This document shows positions 17,792 through 27,867 of a DNA stretch of 64,000 nucleotides, in pieces (position 1 is the first letter of the stretch; each line of letters starts with the position of its first letter). The DNA comes from Diacronema lutheri (lineage: Eukaryota; Haptophyta; Pavlovophyceae; Pavlovales; Pavlovaceae). The notes under the pieces were generated by a model, which worked only from the letters and a program-made list of their open reading frames with translations, was not told the DNA's origin and did not search any database. Made by a program: the position numbers and the translations under genes. The DNA is taken from positions 40,001 through 104,000 of the forward strand of contig JAGTXO010000024.1 of NCBI GenBank assembly GCA_019448385.1. Reading direction: 5' to 3'.

Positions 17792-19718
17792 ATGGGCGAT
17801 GGATCGGACGATCATGCGAGCATCACGACGCACACGGCGCGGATGAAGCTCGACCGACCCAAGTCGGCCGCCATGCGCCCCTCCGCATCCGTCCCCGTCC
17901 TGCAGGGCGCCGCGCCACGCGCAGACGCGCCGCCCGCGCCGCCCAAGCCGGCCGCGATGCAGCCGCTCTACAACCTCAACTTTGAGGGCGCGGGCGGCGG
18001 CGCGGCGGCGCGGACGTCCGGTCACGGTGCCGGCGCCGCTGGCGGCGCGCGCCCGCAGTCGGCGCGCATGAGCGCGCTGCAGGCGATGCGCGGGCAGGCG
18101 TACCAGGAGGGCTCGGACGACGACGACGACGACGACGAGAACGCGACGGCGGTGATCGATTCGCCTCGGTCGCGCGAGCGCAAGGCGCTGGCGGCGGCGG
18201 ACGACGCGCCGAATCGGCCGCTCACCACCTCTTCTTCCACCATCCTCGCGCCGCGCGGCGGCGGCGCGCGCAAGGCGAGCGCGCTCTCGACGGCGAGCAT
18301 GCTCGGCGCGCTGCCGCAGCCGCTCGCCGAGGAGCCGATCGGCTCAGGCGTGAGCGACGCGATGATCAGCGCGCGGCTGAAGAACGCGCGGCAGCGCATT
18401 CAGCAGCGCGAGGGCGCCGACGACCCATGGGGCAACGGCGGCGACAAGGGCGACGACGACTCGACGGGCGACGATGACCGACGTACGGACGGCGGCGCGT
18501 CTGCGGCCGACGCGGCGTCGCTCGCGACCTCGCGCGCGAGCGGCGTAGAGGGCGGCGGCGCGCCAGCGACCCCGCTGCCGGCGCAACGGCAGGCCACGCC
18601 GTCCGAGGTGGCCGCCGTGCAGATCGCGCACGCGCTCGTGCTCGAGCGAGACCAGGTCAGCTGGCTCACGACGGCGGTTGGCAGCGGGCCGATGGTGCAG
18701 TGCCTGATCAAGCGCGACAAGAGCGGGCTGGATATGCTCTACCCGCAGTACCGCTGCTACCTGCAGACGCCCGACGGCGACCGTTTCATCATGGCCGCGC
18801 GCAAGCGGAAGAAGTCAAACTCGAACAATTATGTCATCTCCACCTCCATCAAAGACCTCGCACGGCAAGACGCGCGACACGCGCCTCGGCACCGCGGCAC
18901 GGCGCGCGGCCTAGCAACGGCGCCCACATGGCGCTCGCGCCTGCCCCCCTCATTACCCCTTCCCCTCCTCATACCCCCTTCCCCCCCTTTCCCCCCTTCC
19001 CTTTGGCGCAGGCATTCTGAGAGCTGCATTGGGAAGCTGCGCTCAAACTTCATCGGCACCGAGTTCGTCCTCTACGACGATGGGTACAACCCGCGCAAGT
19101 TGCCAAAGGACGCGGTCAATGGCAAGGACAAGGACGGGCGCGGCGTGCGCAAGGAGCTCGCGCTCTGTCTCAACACGCAAAATGTCGTCGGCGCGCCCTC
19201 GCCGCGCAAGGTGCGCGGCATCCTGCCGCAGCTCAACGACAAGAAGCCGACGGTGCGACGCGCCGCGGCCACGCCCGCGCCAGTCCCTCGCCGCGCGCCG
19301 CCTCGCGCGCCCCGCGCCTGCGCGTGCACGACCGGACCCGCTGCGCCGCGTCCGGTCGCGCGCCGCCGCGCCGTGCGCGCACGCGCAGGAGTACAAGCCG
19401 ATGTCGGAGGAGGAGACGATCCTGCAGCGCGAGAAGGAGGGGCGGCTGGAGAACGAGTTCATGGTGGTGCTCTCCAAGCAGCCGCGATACAACAACTCGA
19501 CGGGCAAGTACTCGCTCAACTTTGCTGGCCGTGTGAAGCTCGCGTCCGTGAAGAACGTGCAGATGGTGTACGCGGGGCAGGAGGAGGTGCTCATGCAGTT
19601 TGGCAAAATCGGCAAGAACGACTTCATCCTCGACTTCCAGTACCCATTCACGCCCATGCAGGCGTTCGCCTTTGGCCTCACCTCGCTCGCGTACAAGCTC
19701 GCAAACGAGGGCGGTTAG
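17792..19718 (+). CDS. TULP: Tubby-like protein (TULP family)
   Basis: 547 residues in three exons: 17792-18864, 19012-19252 and 19389-19718. The N-terminal half is low-complexity with an acidic run (SDDDDDDDEN) and Ala/Gly-rich stretches. The C-terminal tubby barrel starts at about residue 290: MVQCLIKRDKSGLDMLYPQY, DRFIMAARKRKKSNSNNYVI, CIGKLRSNFIGTEFVLYDDG, RKELALCLNTQN, PRYNNSTGKYSLNFAGRVKL, ASVKNVQMVYAG and DFQYPFTPMQAFAFGLTSLA. Basic residues for phosphoinositide binding are present. Intron 1 (18865-19011) has a GC donor (CG then GCAAGA) and a strong pyrimidine tract; the joined reading LARHSESCIGKL matches the family, so the GC-AG intron is well supported. Tubby proteins couple phosphoinositides to ciliary cargo entry. 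The stop follows LANEGG at the usual family end. Confidence 0.93.
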
Positions 19719-19835
19719 CGGCCTGGCGTTCCCGCGCCGCGCGCGGCCTCGTGACGTGTGTGGCGGAGTGGGCGGTGCGCTGCGCATGCGCGGCGTGCCG
19801 CTGCCCCACGCCGCCACGCGACGTGCGAAGACCGT

Positions 19836-19900
19836 GCTGGCAAATTTTCATACAAATCTCTTTTCTCTTTTTTCTTTCATACGTATGAAAATTTGCCAGC
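19836..19900. repeat. AT-rich perfect 18-bp inverted repeat (stem-loop)
   Basis: Arm 1 is 19836-19853 (gctggcaaattttcatac) and arm 2 is 19883-19900, its exact reverse complement, with a 29-bp pyrimidine-rich loop. It sits between the Tubby stop and the dioxygenase start, in sequence far richer in A and T than its surroundings. It could be a strong transcript hairpin or a small inverted-repeat (MITE-like) insertion. Confidence 0.85.
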
Positions 19901-19933
19901 CCTTCCCGAGGAAGACCGCCGAGTGGACGGCAC

Positions 19934-20764
19934 ATGCTGCAGGACGTGCTCGTGCTGCCGCACGGCGGCGGCCCGATGGCCATGCTCGGCGAGCCCTCGC
20001 ACAAGGGCCTGACCGACTGGCTTGCGACCGTCCCGGCGACGCTGCCCCGCCCGCCCACAGCGGTGCTCGTCATCTCCGCGCACTGGGAGGCTACCGAGCC
20101 GACCGTGCTCTCGAGCGCGGCGCCCGAGCTGCTTTTCGACTACTTCGGCTTCCCACAGTCGGCGTACGAGCTCGCGTACCCGGCGCGTGGCGCGCCGCTC
20201 CTCGCCGAGCAGCTGCAGCAACGGCTGCGCGACGCTGGCTTCGTCGGCGCGGCGCAGGACGTGCGGCGCGGGTACGACCACGGCGTCTTCATCCCACTTC
20301 TCTTCATGTTTCCGCGAGCGGACGTGCCCGTGTTGCAGCTCTCGCTGCTCGCGAGCCTCGACGCGCGCGAGCACCTGCGACTCGGCCGCGCGATCGCGCC
20401 GCTGCGCGCCCAAGGCGTGCTCATCGTCGGCTCGGGCATGCACTCGTTCCACAACATGCGTGGCTTTCGCGGAGCGCACGGCTCCGACCCGATCGACGCG
20501 TCGCGCGACTTCGACGCGTGGATCGTGACGGCCGTGACGGCTGTCTCGCCCGCCGAGCGTGAGCGCCTGCTTGGCTCGTGGGAGGCACTTGCGCCGCGCG
20601 CGCGCGATGTGCACCCTCGCGAGGAGCACCTCCTCCCGCTCCTCGTGTGCGCGGGCGCGGCGGGTGAGAGCGTGGGCGTGCGCGTGCTCGCCACGGTGCT
20701 GATGGGCACGCAGGCGTCAGCCTTGGCCTTCCGCGACGGGCAGTGTGCGAGCGGCAAGGCGTGA
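19934..20764 (+). CDS. DODA: DOPA 4,5-dioxygenase-like extradiol dioxygenase (LigB/YgiD family)
   Basis: A single-exon enzyme of 276 residues, the usual length of the family. All four expected metal-site segments are seen: LPHGGGPMA near the start, SAHWE (about residue 53), a histidine cluster in VGSGMHSFHNM (about 170), and HPREEHLLPLL (about 235). YDHGVFIPLLFMF is also conserved. Family members open aromatic diols such as L-DOPA with Fe(II), or are class III extradiol dioxygenases of unknown substrate. No targeting peptide is evident, so it is probably cytosolic. It starts 34 bp after the inverted repeat at 19836-19900. Confidence 0.88.
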   Translation: MLQDVLVLPHGGGPMAMLGEPSHKGLTDWLATVPATLPRPPTAVLVISAHWEATEPTVLSSAAPELLFDYFGFPQSAYELAYPARGAPLLAEQLQQRLRDAGFVGAAQDVRRGYDHGVFIPLLFMFPRADVPVLQLSLLASLDAREHLRLGRAIAPLRAQGVLIVGSGMHSFHNMRGFRGAHGSDPIDASRDFDAWIVTAVTAVSPAERERLLGSWEALAPRARDVHPREEHLLPLLVCAGAAGESVGVRVLATVLMGTQASALAFRDGQCASGKA

Positions 20765-21160
20765 GCATCATGCAGAGGCCGATTTGAGAATCATTCGTTG
20801 GTCGGGGGGGGGGGGGGGGGGGCTCATTAGGGCGCTTGGGGCCGCGCTGGCCGAAATGTGAACGAACAACCAGATGCACAACATGCCCGCCCTCCGCGCA
20901 CGCCTCACGCGGTGGTAACGTGCCGGAACGGGCAAACGCCGAGGGGGAAGGGGGGGGGGGGGTCGAAAATTCGAAATCGCGCGGGTGGTGCGCCCCCGGC
21001 AAAGGAGTCGCGACGCGCTGCGTATGGAGAAGATGGTGCGCGCTGTGCCGGCGCGCACACGCGCCGCGTCCTGCTGGAGCGGGGCGAATGTGCTGCGTCG
21101 CTTGCAAGGGCGAGCATGGCACACGCACGCCGACGAGAGCAGGGGCTGGGGCGTGCCGCG
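20765..21160. other. Intergenic region with two long G tracts
   Basis: This lies between the convergent dioxygenase and cyclin genes. It contains an uninterrupted G run of about 20 at 20803-20822 and another of about 13 at 20950-20962. No conserved coding segment is seen. Confidence 0.6.
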
Positions 21161-22964
21161 CTATTGTGCCCGGTGCGCGGTCGCGCCGGTGCCGATTGGC
21201 GCGAAGCTTTTCGCGACGATCTCGTCGACGCTGTCGGGCGTCGGCTGATTGCGCGCGCGCGCGTCCTCTGCGCCGCCGAACGGCTTGCGCCCGGCAGATG
21301 TGTCGTCTCGCGCGCGTGCGCTCTCTAGCAGCTCCGACGCGGCCTCGACCTCGTGCGAATCGCCCTCCTCGCGCTCGGACGGCGATGGCGGCGAGGATGG
21401 CGATGGCGGCGCGCCCATCTCGGCGTCGCGCTGCGCCGTGTGCGCGCTCGGCGAAAGCGGGCTCGCGCTGGGCGCGCCGGGCGCAGTGTGCAAAAAGTGC
21501 TTGACGAAATAGTCGTAAAGCAGCCGCTGGCACGTAACTAGCTCAGCCTGCGAGCGCCGCCGCGCCCGCGCCGCGCCGCGCGCACACGCGCACGCGCACG
21601 TCAGCGCGCGCTACGCGGCTCGAGGGCGCGATGCGGACGCATAGGGGCGGGGGGGTGGGGTGGGGGGGGGGGGGGGGGGGGGGGGGCGCACCTCGTCGAG
21701 GGCGCAGAGCTGCGCAATGTTTGCCGCCGAGAGCTCGGCGCACGTGGCCAGTTCAATCTCCTCGGGCGCAAAGGAGCCGGCGGGCCGGCCGTGCTCGGTG
21801 AGCCGGTGGGCGATCTGCTGCTGCGAGCAGAGCAACGCGGCCGCGCCCACGACGCACGGCGAGTACTCGAGCGCGTCGTACACTGCGCGCGCGGCCGCGA
21901 GGAGCAGTGCGCGCGGGCGCGGCGCGCGCGCGTGAGCGGCGGATGCGCGGGCGCGGCGTGCGCGCGGCGCGCCCGCGCTGCGCACCGTAGAACGAGAGGT
22001 CGACGAAGAACTCGGCGTGGCGGAAGACGATCGCCGCGCGCGCGGGCTGGTGCACGGCCGCGCGCAGGAAGTGCGCGCAAAACATGTGCGGCGTGACCGC
22101 ATGCAGCTGCCAGTTGAGCTTCTTGATCACGTCGCACTCGGCGCGGCGGATGTCGTCGGCATTGTACTTGCCCTGGCACACGAACTCGAGGTCGGCGAGC
22201 GCGGGCATCCGGCGCTCGCCAAACTTGGCCGCGACGAGCACGCATGCGACCGCAACGAGCTGCACCTCCGCCTTGTCGACGGGCACGGCGGAGAGGAAGC
22301 GATCAAAATAACACATCGCGAGGCCGACCGTGTCGTTGCGCATGCCAAAGTCCTCGCCCAGCTGCGCGGCGGCATGGTGCGCGCGACGCCGAGCCGCGGT
22401 CGGGCAAGGCGCGTGAGCGGGCGTGCGCGCGGCGCCTCCCGCCAGCGGGCGTCAGGTCGCGCGCGCGCTGGATTGGCCAGCAGCGTCGGCGAAGACGCAA
22501 ATCGCGCAGCGCGGTTGGTGCAGGAACCTACCCCACCTCCTCAGCTCACGGCGCCACGCCTTCACGCGCGTGGCGGCGCGCGCGCCCGCATGCCATCGGT
22601 CCGCGCGTGCCTGCCCTCCTCGCCCCCCCCCCCCCCCACCCCCCCAACCCTCATCTTCCCCCGGAGCCCAGCGCGCGGCGGCGCGCGGCGGCACGCGCGC
22701 GCGGCAGCTTGAGTGCAGCACGGCGCACACGAGCACGCGCCGCGCGTGGCGCACCTCGTTCATGAACTGCACTACCATCTCGCGCATCCACGGCTCGATG
22801 AGGCCGCGCTGCACGTCGAGGAGGTAGCGCGGCTGGGGTCGCTGCGAGGATTGTGCGTGGAGCATGACGAGAACGAGCTCCTCGGACAACGCCGGGTTCA
22901 TGTCGCGCCCCCACGTCTCGCTGTTCCCCGCGCCGAACCCGCCCACCTCGCCCGCGTGCTCCAT
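21161..22964 (-). CDS. Cyclin, most like D-type
   Basis: Four exons close in phase to 387 residues: 22964-22755, 22361-21986, 21882-21692 and 21547-21161. The start is the ATG at 22964 (MEHAGEVGGFGAG); frames further upstream lack an ATG. The cyclin box is clear: YLLDVQRGLIEPWMREMVVQ, FMNELGEDFGMRNDTV (across intron 1), GLAMCYFDRFLSAVPVDKAE, LVAVACVLVAAKFGER and IRRAECDVIKKLNWQLHAVT. The second fold carries ALEYSPCVVGAAALLCSQQQ. The form IEPWMREMV plus FMNE matches D-type rather than A/B-type cyclins, but I see no LxCxE motif. Intron 3 (21691-21548) contains a G tract of more than 25 on the plus strand. The C-terminal tail is Ser/Pro/Glu-rich and may act as a degron (inference). It should activate a CDK in G1. 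Confidence 0.85.
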
Positions 22965-23456
22965 CGCGTGCTCGTACCCCCTTCGGGGCCCCGCGTCGCA
23001 CACCGGTTAGGACCGGCGGTCGCGAAATGTCCTTTAGCGAAGGGATACGCCCTTCATAGATCCCTTCGCCGGTTCGCTTAGCGAGCTGCTCCGGCAAACC
23101 GAGTTACGACTGTGAGTCTGGATTGGCCGAAGCGACGCCGGCGAAATTGACACCGTGGTCGCAATGTCTACTCGTCTTCTCCGGTTTTAAATTTTGGACG
23201 CGCGCGTGTCACCCCGCCCGTGCAGGCGTCGTTGCTCACATCGAGTCCTCCACTGCGAGCAGCAACGGCGGCGGCGAGCAACATCCGCCCGCCTTCCCGC
23301 CCAGCGCGTGCGTGCGTGCTGCCGCCCCTCGCCGCGCGCACGGCCTGTGCGAGCGCCGGAGCCCGGAGGATGCGCGGCAAGAGGACTGAGGAGGCCTGGC
23401 GGCAGGATGCGCGCGCCAATGCCACGCGCCGCTGAGGGCGTGGCGCCGTCGCATCG
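22965..23456. other. Cyclin upstream region with a CCGGTTTTAAA element
   Basis: About 490 bp between the cyclin start and the RPN10 stop. The CCGGTTTTAA at 23181-23190 repeats the ten bases at 17671-17680 in another promoter, so it may be a core promoter element. Positions 23000-23100 are less GC-rich and open on the minus strand but have no ATG. No gene is called. Confidence 0.4.
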
Positions 23457-24312
23457 TCACTTCTTCCCCTCGCCCTGCTCGCCCTCCTTGCCGTCGCCCT
23501 CCTCGGGCTTGCCCTGCAGCGCTGCCTGGATCCGCGGGTCGTTGACGTCGACGCCTGCGCGCCCCGTGCGGCGCGGCGCGGCGCGGCGCGACGCGGCGAG
23601 GGCGAGGGCGTGAGCGCGCGCGCGCGTCAAACCGGCGTGCGCGCGCATGCGCGCCGCGGCCGCGCGCAACGCGTCGGCCTTCGCGCGCGCCGCGCCAAGA
23701 CGGCGCCGCTCGCTGCGCTCGCGACGGCGCGCGCGCGCGCGCGCGCGCGCGCGCGCGCGACGTCGCGTCGCACCGGGCAACGAGCCAAGAATCGCCTCGA
23801 CGAAGGCAGGGTCGTGCAGCGGAGGCACAGCGGCGCCCGCGGCCGGCGAGGCGCGCGCGCCGTCCGCGGCGATGCTCATCGCGATCGCCGCCTGCAGTGC
23901 CTCGTCGTCGTCGCCGCCGCCGCCGTCGCCCGCCACCTCCGCCACCTCCGCCGCCTCCGCCATCGGCGCGTCGCCGCCGGCCGGCGCGTCGCGCGGCTGC
24001 GCAGAGGCGGCAGCGGCGGCGGCGCCGCCGCCACCGTCGCTTGCGGCGCCGGCCATGCTCATCGAGATGGCCGCCTCGAGCATTGCCGCCTCGTCGTCCG
24101 CGTCGCCCATCTGCACGTCGCCTGCGCTGGCGGCCGCGGCACCGGCGGCAGCTGGCGTGGCCATGTCGGCGCCGGGCGCAGCCGCGGCCGCAGCGTCGGT
24201 GCGCGCGCGAGCCTCGGCCTCCTGCCGCTGGCGTTCCTCCTCCATCGAGACGCGCAGCGCCCACGCAAACTCGGGGTCCATCGCCGGGTCGACGCCAAAC
24301 TCGGCGAACGCA

Positions 24313-24344
<32 letters not shown>

Positions 24345-25073
24345 CATCGCACCGCCACCGTCCTCATTGGATGAGACGATGGGCGATGAGATGAGGATGT
24401 CGGAAAGGATGTGCGGGCCAGGCGGGACGGTCACCAGATGCGAGTTGTCGTCGTTGTTCACCGCGTTGATGAACGCCTCGAGCTTGGCGGCGTTCTCGGC
24501 CTCCTCGCCAAAGTTGACCACGTCGACGGCGACCGCGTTCTTCTTCAGCTTCTTGCCCAGCCGGACGAGCGCGGCCTGATCCTCGGCGACGGGCGAGCCG
24601 ACGAAAGCGATCACGCGTTGGCGCTGGTTCTTGTTCTGCCGGTGCTTGAGCGCGAGCTGCGCCACCTGGATGCCCGCCATCAGGTTCGCGCTCCCGCCCG
24701 GCTTCACGTTGGTCGCGCAGCCGAGGATCTTGCCAATGTCCGACGTGAGCGTGACGAGCACCTCGACGCCCTTGCCGCCCGACGTGATCACGCCCACCGA
24801 GTTCTCCGGGTTGGACCCCGTCTTCGCGCCGCCCACAAGGTTGAGCGCGTCCTGCTGCGCCTCGAGCCGCGACGGCGGGTAGTCGCCGTTCCGCATGTAC
24901 TCGCTCGCGTCGAGCAGCACGACGGTGGCTGCGCGCGCGCGGTGCGCGGCGCGCGGCGCGCGTGCGCGCGCGTGAACGCGCTCCGCGCCGCGCCCGCCCG
25001 CCCCGTCGTTCGGCGCCGAATGCGCGCGCGTGGGCGCGACACGCCGGCGCCGCGCCGCACCCTCGAGCACCAT
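23457..25073 (-). CDS. RPN10: 26S proteasome regulatory subunit RPN10 (PSMD4)
   Basis: 421 residues in three exons: 25073-25061 (only 13 nt, ATG GTG CTC GAG G), 24928-23774 and 23554-23457. Joining exon 1 to exon 2 recreates [20 protein letters not shown], the near-invariant RPN10 N-terminus, which supports the tiny first exon. The VWA domain spans residues 1-190 ([48 protein letters not shown]). Then come three ubiquitin-interacting motifs: [27 protein letters not shown] and [11 protein letters not shown]. The C-terminus ([15 protein letters not shown]) is conserved. It is a ubiquitin receptor in the 19S base-lid hinge. The Gly/Ala-rich linkers between UIMs are longer than in plants. It shares a 124-bp divergent promoter with the gene at 25198. 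Confidence 0.95.
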
Positions 25074-25197
25074 CCTGCCGCGGAGCGCCCTTTTCGCTCT
25101 TGAAAAGCGTGGCGGCCGGCCGGGCGATCGGCGGGCTGCTCGGTCCAGGGGCGGAGCAAGCGGGTGGTGCCGCGCGCGGCGCGGGCCGCCGCTGCAA
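25074..25197. promoter_or_regulatory. 124-bp divergent promoter (RPN10 / TFIIA-like)
   Basis: This is the whole space between the minus-strand ATG at 25073 and the plus-strand ATG at 25198. It must contain both transcription starts unless UTRs overlap the neighbouring gene. No TATA-like or TTTTAAA element is seen. Confidence 0.5.
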
Positions 25198-25731
25198 ATG
25201 GAGGCGATCCACGACCTGGTGGGCTCGGTGCTCGACCATATCGCGCCCGCCTTCGCCGAGGAACGCCTGCCGCCCGCGGTGCTCGCCGAGCTCAGGGACG
25301 CGTGGCTCGCGAAGATGGACGCGGCGGGCATGCTGCGCGCCGACCCGAGCCCATTTCCGACGCGCTCGTCGCTCGCGACGCACGATCGCGCCGTCCTGAA
25401 GCGGGTTGGCGCAGCCAAGCGCCCGCCGCGCCGCGTCGCGCGGCCGGACGGCGGCTGGTTCGGCCCCGAAAGACAGGGTGCGCCCGACTGCGACTTTGGC
25501 CGGCCGCAACCCGCGCGCGCTCCGCCGCCCGCGCACGTCACGCGCGAGGGCGACTTTGCATTTGAGGTAGTTGGCGCGAGCGAAGGGCCTCGGCTCATGG
25601 CGCCGAGCGCGACGCGCGGCGAAACGCCCGCGCCTACCCTTGCCGCGGCGCTTGACGGTGCGTGCGAGGCTGCGCGCCCGGAGCGCGACGACGATGGCTC
25701 GGACGCAATTCCTTGCGAGGAGTTTGACTAG
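25198..25731 (+). CDS. Hypothetical protein with a TFIIA-alpha-like N-terminus
   Basis: A single exon of 177 residues. The first 40 residues ([20 protein letters not shown] and [16 protein letters not shown]) resemble the N-terminal helices of the TFIIA large subunit, which form a four-helix bundle with TFIIA-gamma. The rest is proline/alanine-rich and ends in an acidic stretch ([14 protein letters not shown]). The conserved beta-barrel C-terminal domain of TFIIA-beta (ending in a W-x-F-type strand) is not present. It is therefore either a truncated TFIIA-alpha-like protein, the first part of a split subunit, or an unrelated protein with a similar helix pair. It shares a 124-bp promoter region with RPN10. 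Confidence 0.45.
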   Translation: MEAIHDLVGSVLDHIAPAFAEERLPPAVLAELRDAWLAKMDAAGMLRADPSPFPTRSSLATHDRAVLKRVGAAKRPPRRVARPDGGWFGPERQGAPDCDFGRPQPARAPPPAHVTREGDFAFEVVGASEGPRLMAPSATRGETPAPTLAAALDGACEAARPERDDDGSDAIPCEEFD

Positions 25732-25818
25732 AGCACACACGCTGACGGGACCCACCGACCATCTCCAGTCGCGCGCGCGCGCAGACTTTGCAGCCTCCGC
25801 ACCGTCGCGTGGCGTACG

Positions 25819-27771
25819 TCACTTCTTGATGCTCGCCTTGCTAAAGCCGCCGCCGTCGGGCTCGCCCGCGACGAGCGAGTCGTAGCACTTCTCGCACATG
25901 AAGCGCACGTTCGCGCCAGGCGCGCCGCCCTTGCCCGCCTTGGGCGCGCCGCCGAGCTCGAACGTGACGCCGACGAGCCACTGCGCCACCTTGCGCGCGT
26001 CGACGACGTTGAACGGCGAGAAGTCGCCGTCCGCGCTCTTCATCCGCTTGTACTCGCCGCCCTCAAAGAAGAGGTCCACCCACGCCTCCGCGACCTGCTC
26101 CACCTTGGCGAGCACGTGCGCGATCCGCCACGGCACAAAATTGGGGTGCGGTGGGATCGCGCGCACGTGCAGCGCATTGACGCCACCGTCCTTGAGAATC
26201 GCGGCCTGGTCGGGGCGGAGCGCGAGGTTGAACGGGAGCGGCTCGCCCTTCGCGTCGCCCACGTCGTCCATCCACGCCGTCGGGTTGGCGCCCGGCTCGA
26301 GCGCAAAGATCTTGTCCACCTTTGGCGAACGGACGACGTGCTTGGGGATGCCGCAGCTCGGCGCAGCGGGGTCCTTGCCGAGCTCGTCGATGCGCACGCA
26401 CGCGCCGTAGCCCTGCAGGAAGAAGCGCCCCGTCTCCGCATCGCGCTCCACCTTGTAGTAATACTCCCTCCCGTTGAAACTGCCGCGGCACTCGTACCGC
26501 GGCCGGTATGGGCACGCGCCGGCCGGTGCGCCGAGCGGGCCAGCGCAGCAGATATACTGCGCGCCCGCCTCGTCGGTGAAGCTGGGCCCGCGGAAGCGCG
26601 GCTTGGACGGGAACATGGCGAGCGGGTTGAGGAAGGTGACGATCGACGTCGTGCGGTCGCAGAGCACACGCTTGTCCCGCTCGTCCGACAGCCACGCGCG
26701 CGCAGGCTTGCCGCTCTTCGGGTCTGTGTATGCGAGCTCGATGTCGGCCTTGGCGCCCTCCGTGTGCGCAAGGTTGCCCTTGACCACCTCGAAGACAACG
26801 GCGCTGTCGCTCGGCGCCTTGACCGTCACCGCCGGCTGGCCGGGCGCGCCGCGCAGCGCGACCTGCTCGCCCGGGTCGAGGCGCGGGATCGCGAGGAGCG
26901 TCTTCGCGGACGGGAGGGCGGGCCGGCCCTTATCGTCGAGCTTGAGCGAGCCATCAGCGTTCTGCAGCCCGTCCGTGTTCGAGAAGAAGGCGGAGAGCTC
27001 GTCCGAAATCCGCTCCCACAGCACGTCGTCCCACGAGCGCGCGAGCTCCTCGGGCCGTATGCCATCGTCGCGCAGCTTGTCAAGGATTCGCTTGCGGAAG
27101 CGGTCTTTCACCTGTAGGCCAATGCGGCGCTGGAGGCGCGCCTCGGGCTGCAGCCGGCGCGTGATCTCCGCCAGGTCGTCATAGATCTCCGCCGCGTTGC
27201 CGAACAGCCCGATGTGCTCGATCGAACCGTTGTCCTCGAGCCCGTCCTTGACGGCCTCGACGCCCGCCTCGCCGATCGCGTTCGCGCCGAGGTCGAGCTT
27301 GCGCAGACGGTGGTTGCGCTCAAGCAGCCGGCCGATGTGCTTGCAGCCCACGTTGCCGATCTTGTTGTACTGCAGGTACAGCTCCGTCAGCGTCGTGTTC
27401 TCCGCGAGCGCGTCCGCGAGCAGCTCGATGCCGCGCTCGCTAATCTTGTTGTTGTTCAGCCAGAGCGACCGGCAGTACTTGGCGCCGGCGTGCGGCGCGG
27501 CGTGGTCGTCGACGCCGTGCTGGCGCCTCGGATTGAGCAGCGGCGCAAACATCTCCACCTCCTTGTCCGTGAGGCCGACCATCGCGAGGCTGACGCGCTC
27601 CGACTTGGTCTCGAACAGGTACTCAAAGTTCTTCTCCGTCAGGTCCATCTTCTCCGACTCGTTGCGAAAGGCGTCGACGACGTGCTGATCGAGCTGCGCG
27701 ACGGCGTAGCGCAGATCGTGGCAGCCCGGCGGCAGCGGCGGGTTGACCTCGCCGCCGACGAACGGCGCCAT
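25819..27771 (-). CDS. Leucine-rich-repeat (RNI-type) protein with a large unknown C-terminal region
   Basis: An intronless protein of 650 residues starting at 27771 (MAPFVGGEVNPPLPPGCHDL). Residues about 80-215 hold ribonuclease-inhibitor-type LRRs: RSLWLNNNKISERGIELLAD, LTELYLQYNKIGNVGCKHIG, LRKLDLGANAIGEAGVEAVK and IEHIGLFGNA. Then comes a region I cannot assign (about 230-650). It has tyrosine/cysteine-rich segments (YICCAGPLGAPAGACPYRPR, GREYYYKVERDAETGRFFLQ) and ends in a Cys-x-x-Cys pair (RFMCEKCYDSL) and a lysine tail. RNI-LRR proteins of this size are often ciliary or ubiquitin-linked scaffolds, but nothing here decides between them. It is head-to-head with the gamma-CA-like gene (96 bp). 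Confidence 0.8.
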   Translation of the reverse strand: MAPFVGGEVNPPLPPGCHDLRYAVAQLDQHVVDAFRNESEKMDLTEKNFEYLFETKSERVSLAMVGLTDKEVEMFAPLLNPRRQHGVDDHAAPHAGAKYCRSLWLNNNKISERGIELLADALAENTTLTELYLQYNKIGNVGCKHIGRLLERNHRLRKLDLGANAIGEAGVEAVKDGLEDNGSIEHIGLFGNAAEIYDDLAEITRRLQPEARLQRRIGLQVKDRFRKRILDKLRDDGIRPEELARSWDDVLWERISDELSAFFSNTDGLQNADGSLKLDDKGRPALPSAKTLLAIPRLDPGEQVALRGAPGQPAVTVKAPSDSAVVFEVVKGNLAHTEGAKADIELAYTDPKSGKPARAWLSDERDKRVLCDRTTSIVTFLNPLAMFPSKPRFRGPSFTDEAGAQYICCAGPLGAPAGACPYRPRYECRGSFNGREYYYKVERDAETGRFFLQGYGACVRIDELGKDPAAPSCGIPKHVVRSPKVDKIFALEPGANPTAWMDDVGDAKGEPLPFNLALRPDQAAILKDGGVNALHVRAIPPHPNFVPWRIAHVLAKVEQVAEAWVDLFFEGGEYKRMKSADGDFSPFNVVDARKVAQWLVGVTFELGGAPKAGKGGAPGANVRFMCEKCYDSLVAGEPDGGGFSKASIKK

Positions 27772-27867
27772 GCGTGCGTCCTCAACGGCTGGTGTACGCA
27801 GCGGCCATGCACGTGCACCAGTTTTGAAAGGGCCTCCTCGCCGCCATCGTGCCTTTCGTCGAGCAGG

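Noticed and set aside
22964-23097. Upstream first exon of the cyclin (AKRTGEGIYEGRIPSLKD)
   Set aside because: The frame has no ATG and has a stop just upstream; the ATG at 22964 gives a complete cyclin.
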